The translations under genes were made by a program, and so were the position numbers. Below, piece by piece: positions 31,821-34,367 of a stretch of 34,367 bases of DNA (positions are counted from its first letter, which is position 1; each line of letters begins with the position of its first letter). The stretch is from positions 1 through 34,367 of the forward strand of contig JBHIWX010000040.1 of NCBI GenBank assembly GCA_041987205.1. The letters are read 5' to 3'. Under the pieces are notes generated by a model. The model made no database searches, had not been told where the DNA came from, and saw nothing but the letters and a program-made list of their open reading frames with translations. Origin of the DNA: BOKV01 sp041987205. GTDB taxonomy: Bacteria; Pseudomonadota; Alphaproteobacteria; Rhizobiales; Rhizobiaceae.

Positions 31821-32374
31821 ATTAGCAGGATGAAAAGGTCGGTCCGGTACCGGACGGGATCGTCCGTATCCGAAGGCCCGACCCGGTAGATCTCGAACTG
31901 GCCGCCCGGCGCGTGGCCGGACCCCGAAGCGTTTTCCACGGCGCTCAGGCCGCGCGCCCGGAACCAGCCATTCAACATGCAAAACGCATCATAAAGACGG
32001 TCATACGGTCCGGCATAGGTGGCGAAGGCGTAGCGACCGGCTGGCAGTTCGCCGGCCACGACCTCTTCGCTATCGGTTTGCGGGCTGCCCGCCTGCTCGC
32101 CACCCGTCAGTTTTCCAACAGTCAGCGCACCGACATCGAGTTCTACGCCGCCGTCATGGCTGAAGCTTCGATAACGGAACAGGGTGGGTCCCGGTGCCAT
32201 GCCGCGTCCTGCCATCCAGGCGTGCAGTTTGGGCAGGAGCGGCGGGGCGAATTGCGGCAGGTCGCGCATCGCACCGGCGGCGCAAAAGGCGAGATAGGGT
32301 TCGGCGTCGCGTTCGATCACTTGCGGGATCGACAGGTCGATGCCGGGCAGCGCGGTTTCGGTAACGGGCAGCAT
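31817..32374 (-). CDS. GyrI-like/AraC effector-binding domain protein
   Basis: The product is 185 aa and comprises a stand-alone GyrI-like small-molecule-binding domain; the ATG at 32374 is chosen because domain homology begins (LPVTETALPGIDL). The longer open frame to 32605 is arginine-rich antisense-type sequence. Supporting phrases are AGRYAFATYAGPYDRLYDAFCMLNGWFRARGL, with the GyrI C-terminal EIYRVGPSDTDDPVRYRTDLFILL. No DNA-binding domain is present, so it is not a complete AraC regulator. It is the second gene down from AHSA1, same strand; its TAG stop lies at the end of repeat B. Confidence 0.85.
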   Translation of the reverse strand: MLPVTETALPGIDLSIPQVIERDAEPYLAFCAAGAMRDLPQFAPPLLPKLHAWMAGRGMAPGPTLFRYRSFSHDGGVELDVGALTVGKLTGGEQAGSPQTDSEEVVAGELPAGRYAFATYAGPYDRLYDAFCMLNGWFRARGLSAVENASGSGHAPGGQFEIYRVGPSDTDDPVRYRTDLFILLI

Positions 32375-32394
32375 GGCGGTGTCTCCGGGTTCGG

Positions 32395-32817
32395 CTAGCT
32401 TGTGGCCTTCGAGCCGGCGAAACTGATCATCCACGGCGTGCCGAAGCGGTCGGTGACCATGGCGAAGCGTTCCGCCCAGAAGGTTTCGGCGGGTTCCATC
32501 GCGATATCCTTGGCGTCCCGGGCCAGTTCCCCGAACACGCGGTCGAACTCGGCGATGCTGGCCAGCGAGACGGACACCCGGAAGCCTTGCGGCTTGTTGT
32601 ACCACTCGCCCGGCGCGTCGGACGCCATCACCATGGCGTTTCCGAGCTTCATCGCCATGTTCATGACGAGGTCGTCGCCACCGGGCATCCGGCTTTCGGG
32701 ATCGGGAGCGTCACTGTTCTTGTAGACGCCCGTGATCTCGCCACCGAGGGTCTGTGCGTAGAACGTCATTGCCTCAAGACAATTACCGTTGAAAAACAGA
32801 TAGATCGTCGGTTCCAT
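32395..32817 (-). CDS. PhnB-like VOC-superfamily protein
   Basis: This is a 140-aa glyoxalase/VOC fold protein of the PhnB/3-demethylubiquinone methyltransferase-like family. It has the family's YLFFNGNCLEAMTFYAQTLGGE opening, a central MNMAMKLGNAMVMASDAPGE and the closing ERFAMVTDRFGTPWMISF. Function is unknown; it is not a true glyoxalase I. It lies 20 bp upstream of the GyrI-like gene, and 17 bp downstream of the AHSA1-like gene. Confidence 0.92.
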   Translation of the reverse strand: MEPTIYLFFNGNCLEAMTFYAQTLGGEITGVYKNSDAPDPESRMPGGDDLVMNMAMKLGNAMVMASDAPGEWYNKPQGFRVSVSLASIAEFDRVFGELARDAKDIAMEPAETFWAERFAMVTDRFGTPWMISFAGSKATS

Positions 32818-32834
32818 GATAGCCTCCTCCTGTT

Positions 32835-33287
32835 TCAGTTCGACGGGTGGCCTTCGACCATGAGCGCGAGAAACATCAGCGAATCCTGCCAGCCGAGATA
32901 GCAGTCATCGAGCGGGATCAGGTCGGGAATACCCTCCTGCGTGATGTGGATCTCCGTGCCGTTCCGGACCGGCGTCAGTTCGACCGCCGTCTTCATTTCG
33001 CCGGTCAGGTTGGGGTCGTCGAAACGGTCCGTCATGACGAGCCGCTCGTTCGCCACGACCTCGAGATACTCGCCACCGAAATGATGGGCCTGCCCCGTGG
33101 CGAATGCGGTGAACGACATGCGGTAGCTGCCGCCCTCGCGGACATCCATGTGTTCGATCTTCGCGGTGTAGCCGCGCGGCGGTATCCAGCGCGCATAGGC
33201 GTCGGGGTCTGTGAAGGCCTTGAAGACCATCTCCGGACCGGCGCGCAGGACGCGGTGCAGCCTTACGGTATTTCCATCATTGCTCAT
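32835..33287 (-). CDS. SRPBCC/AHSA1-domain protein
   Basis: The product is 150 aa. The Aha1-C-terminal/START-like fold is evident from VRLHRVLRAGPEMVFKAFTDPDAYARWIPP, GGSYRMSFTA, and the closing GWQDSLMFLALMVEGH. It probably binds hydrophobic ligand; its role is unknown. The ATG at 33287 overlaps the TetR-type gene's stop in an ATGA tetranucleotide. An open frame to 33542 reads antisense through that gene and is not supported. Confidence 0.93.
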   Translation of the reverse strand: MSNDGNTVRLHRVLRAGPEMVFKAFTDPDAYARWIPPRGYTAKIEHMDVREGGSYRMSFTAFATGQAHHFGGEYLEVVANERLVMTDRFDDPNLTGEMKTAVELTPVRNGTEIHITQEGIPDLIPLDDCYLGWQDSLMFLALMVEGHPSN

Positions 33288-33730
33288 TGGAGCGTTTCCT
33301 TCTTCTCGTTGTTGGCAAACAGCAATGCGATGTAGCGGTGCAGATGGTCGACGCTGTCGACGGCGATCTGCCGGTCGTCGGTCGCCTTTGCGACGACGAA
33401 GGCGCCTTGCAGGACGACCTGCGTGTGAAGCGCCAGGCTTTGCGCCGTCCAGCCGGCATCTTCGCCGATGCCGTGATCGGCCATCGCCTGCGCGATGTCG
33501 TCGACAAGGGTGGCGGCATGGCCGGCGATCGACTGGCCGCACGCCGCCGCGATGGCCGGATGCGTGTCATGCACCTCCTGCGCCGTCGTGAACACGATGT
33601 CCGACGGGCCGTCGGCCGTGCCGGGGAGCGAGACCTCGCCGGAGTCGAGGTCCGCCGCGAACGCGCTGGCGCAGCCGCCGCCGAGAAGCGCGAACAGGAG
33701 CGGGAGCGTCCGGTCGATCCTCCTCCTCAC
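33284..33730 (-). pseudogene. TetR-type regulator C-terminal half joined to a foreign lipoprotein-like N-terminus
   Basis: The 148-residue frame is composite. From about residue 47 on (FTTAQEVHDTHPAIAAAC ... ALHTQVVLQGAFVVAKATDD ... DHLHRYIALLF) it matches the ligand-binding half of a TetR regulator, and its stop codon overlaps AHSA1, as expected for an operon's regulator. The HTH domain is missing. Residues 1-46 are a lipoprotein-like signal (LLFALLGGGC) of unrelated type, begun by GTG. The join lies near 33,590-33,605. A functional TetR repressor cannot be made from this frame; it may be an assembly artefact or the result of recombination. Confidence 0.7.
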
Positions 33731-33734
33731 CGGC

Positions 33735-34367
33735 TCACCACTGCCCCGTCATGGGCGAGGGCCCGACGACCACCCGGCCCTCGACGAGGCGATGGCGGGC
33801 GAGGAAGTCCCACTCGCGCCCGGCCGGGAGGAAGTCCATGCGCGAGCCGAGCCGGGAGTGAGCGCCGCCGTCGGTGGCGAGGCGCACGACGCGCGCCTCC
33901 GAGCCGGCGACCGCGGCCTCTCGGCGGGTCGTGAACGCGCCGAGCGGCTCGACCGTCTCCGTCGCCGCGCCCCCCGCCGACGCCTCGAGGTGGCGGCGAA
34001 GGAGGTCGAAGGTGTCGTCGACGCTCAGCATCATCCCCCCGCTGGGGCTGTTGTTGGCCCTCACCTCACCCGGGACGCCCCAGGGCACGCGGCCGTCCCC
34101 GTCCGTCTCGGGATCCGGCGTGTCGAAGCCGCGCCCCACGATGTAGTGGACCGGCAGCGGATGGGGCGCGGACGCGCGACACGCGGCGCGACCGGACAGC
34201 CCTCGAGCGCTGCCCTCCGCGAGCGCCGAGACCACCACCGAGAACGCGGCGATGCGCGCCAGCTCGGGATAGCGGGGATCTCCCACCGTGCAGATCGCGC
34301 GCAGGACCAGGTTTCCCCCGTTGCTGATGCCGCTCAGGTAGATCCGCTCGCGATCGATCGGCAGCTC
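33735..34367 (-). CDS. Alpha/beta hydrolase (PHB depolymerase-like), 5' end outside the window
   Basis: The 210 visible residues end at the window's right edge without a start. From the edge inward, IDRERIYLSGISNGG holds a G-x-S-x-G nucleophile elbow as in PHB depolymerase/LpqC-type esterases; PLPVHYIVGRGFDTPD could hold the acid, and DGGAHSR the His, of the triad. GC content is much higher than the rest of the window. The stop lies 4 bp before the GTG of the composite regulator frame. Foreign origin (myxobacterial or similar) is suggested by composition, not proved. Confidence 0.7.
   Translation of the reverse strand, partial: ELPIDRERIYLSGISNGGNLVLRAICTVGDPRYPELARIAAFSVVVSALAEGSARGLSGRAACRASAPHPLPVHYIVGRGFDTPDPETDGDGRVPWGVPGEVRANNSPSGGMMLSVDDTFDLLRRHLEASAGGAATETVEPLGAFTTRREAAVAGSEARVVRLATDGGAHSRLGSRMDFLPAGREWDFLARHRLVEGRVVVGPSPMTGQW

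Overview
The window looks like a high-GC alphaproteobacterial chromosome of the order Hyphomicrobiales (Rhizobiales). The evidence is gene content and gene order: uvrC-pgsA-moaD-moaE, an AI-2E transporter followed by hdaA-ppk-ppx, then rnd and aspS, purM-purN, an Omp25/31-type porin, and CreD. These are mostly housekeeping genes. Two stretches look more accessory (about 22.6-25.0 kb and 27.5-33.6 kb), and the right end appears foreign. I saw no rRNA or tRNA gene, CRISPR array, insertion-sequence transposase or phage gene.

Layout: 1-350 is AT-rich noncoding DNA. 351-1738 holds a secreted Asp/Gly/Ser-rich protein, with a candidate general-stress (EcfG-type) promoter, and a DinB-family protein. 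2.0-3.1 kb holds ndk and a small secreted protein. 3.1-8.4 kb is a minus-strand block: uvrC, pgsA, moaD, moaE, a short-chain dehydrogenase and a Ca2+/Na+ antiporter. 8.8-10.9 kb holds an outer-membrane beta-barrel, a TIGR00266/AIM24 protein and a secreted protein. 11.0-13.6 kb is a tightly overlapping purM-purN-rlmJ operon. 13.7-15.5 kb is a divergent pair, a class IV aminotransferase and a sulfotransferase-like protein. 15.7-21.4 kb runs AI-2E transporter, hdaA, ppk, ppx, which covers replication-initiation control and polyphosphate turnover. rnd follows on the minus strand.

Between rnd and aspS lies a small module: arsC, arsR (with a clear palindromic operator over a predicted leaderless start), a tiny secreted protein with 18-residue repeats, an exported alpha/beta hydrolase, and a 52-codon ORF overlapping the hydrolase start. 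After aspS come a pyroglutamyl-peptidase-like gene, a CPBP membrane protease, creD and a lipoprotein esterase-like hydrolase.

At 30.7-31.8 kb two inverted copies of an imperfectly palindromic element of about 100 bp sit directly on the stop codons of two genes. They bracket a BLUF photoreceptor and a DUF1428 gene. This repeat pair is the most distinctive unexplained structure in the window. The following minus-strand operon encodes GyrI-like, PhnB-like and AHSA1-like proteins plus the C-terminal half of a TetR-type regulator. Near 33.6 kb the regulator sequence switches abruptly into much higher-GC sequence encoding a lipoprotein-like N-terminus and a partial hydrolase. I read this as a probable assembly chimera or a recombination junction.
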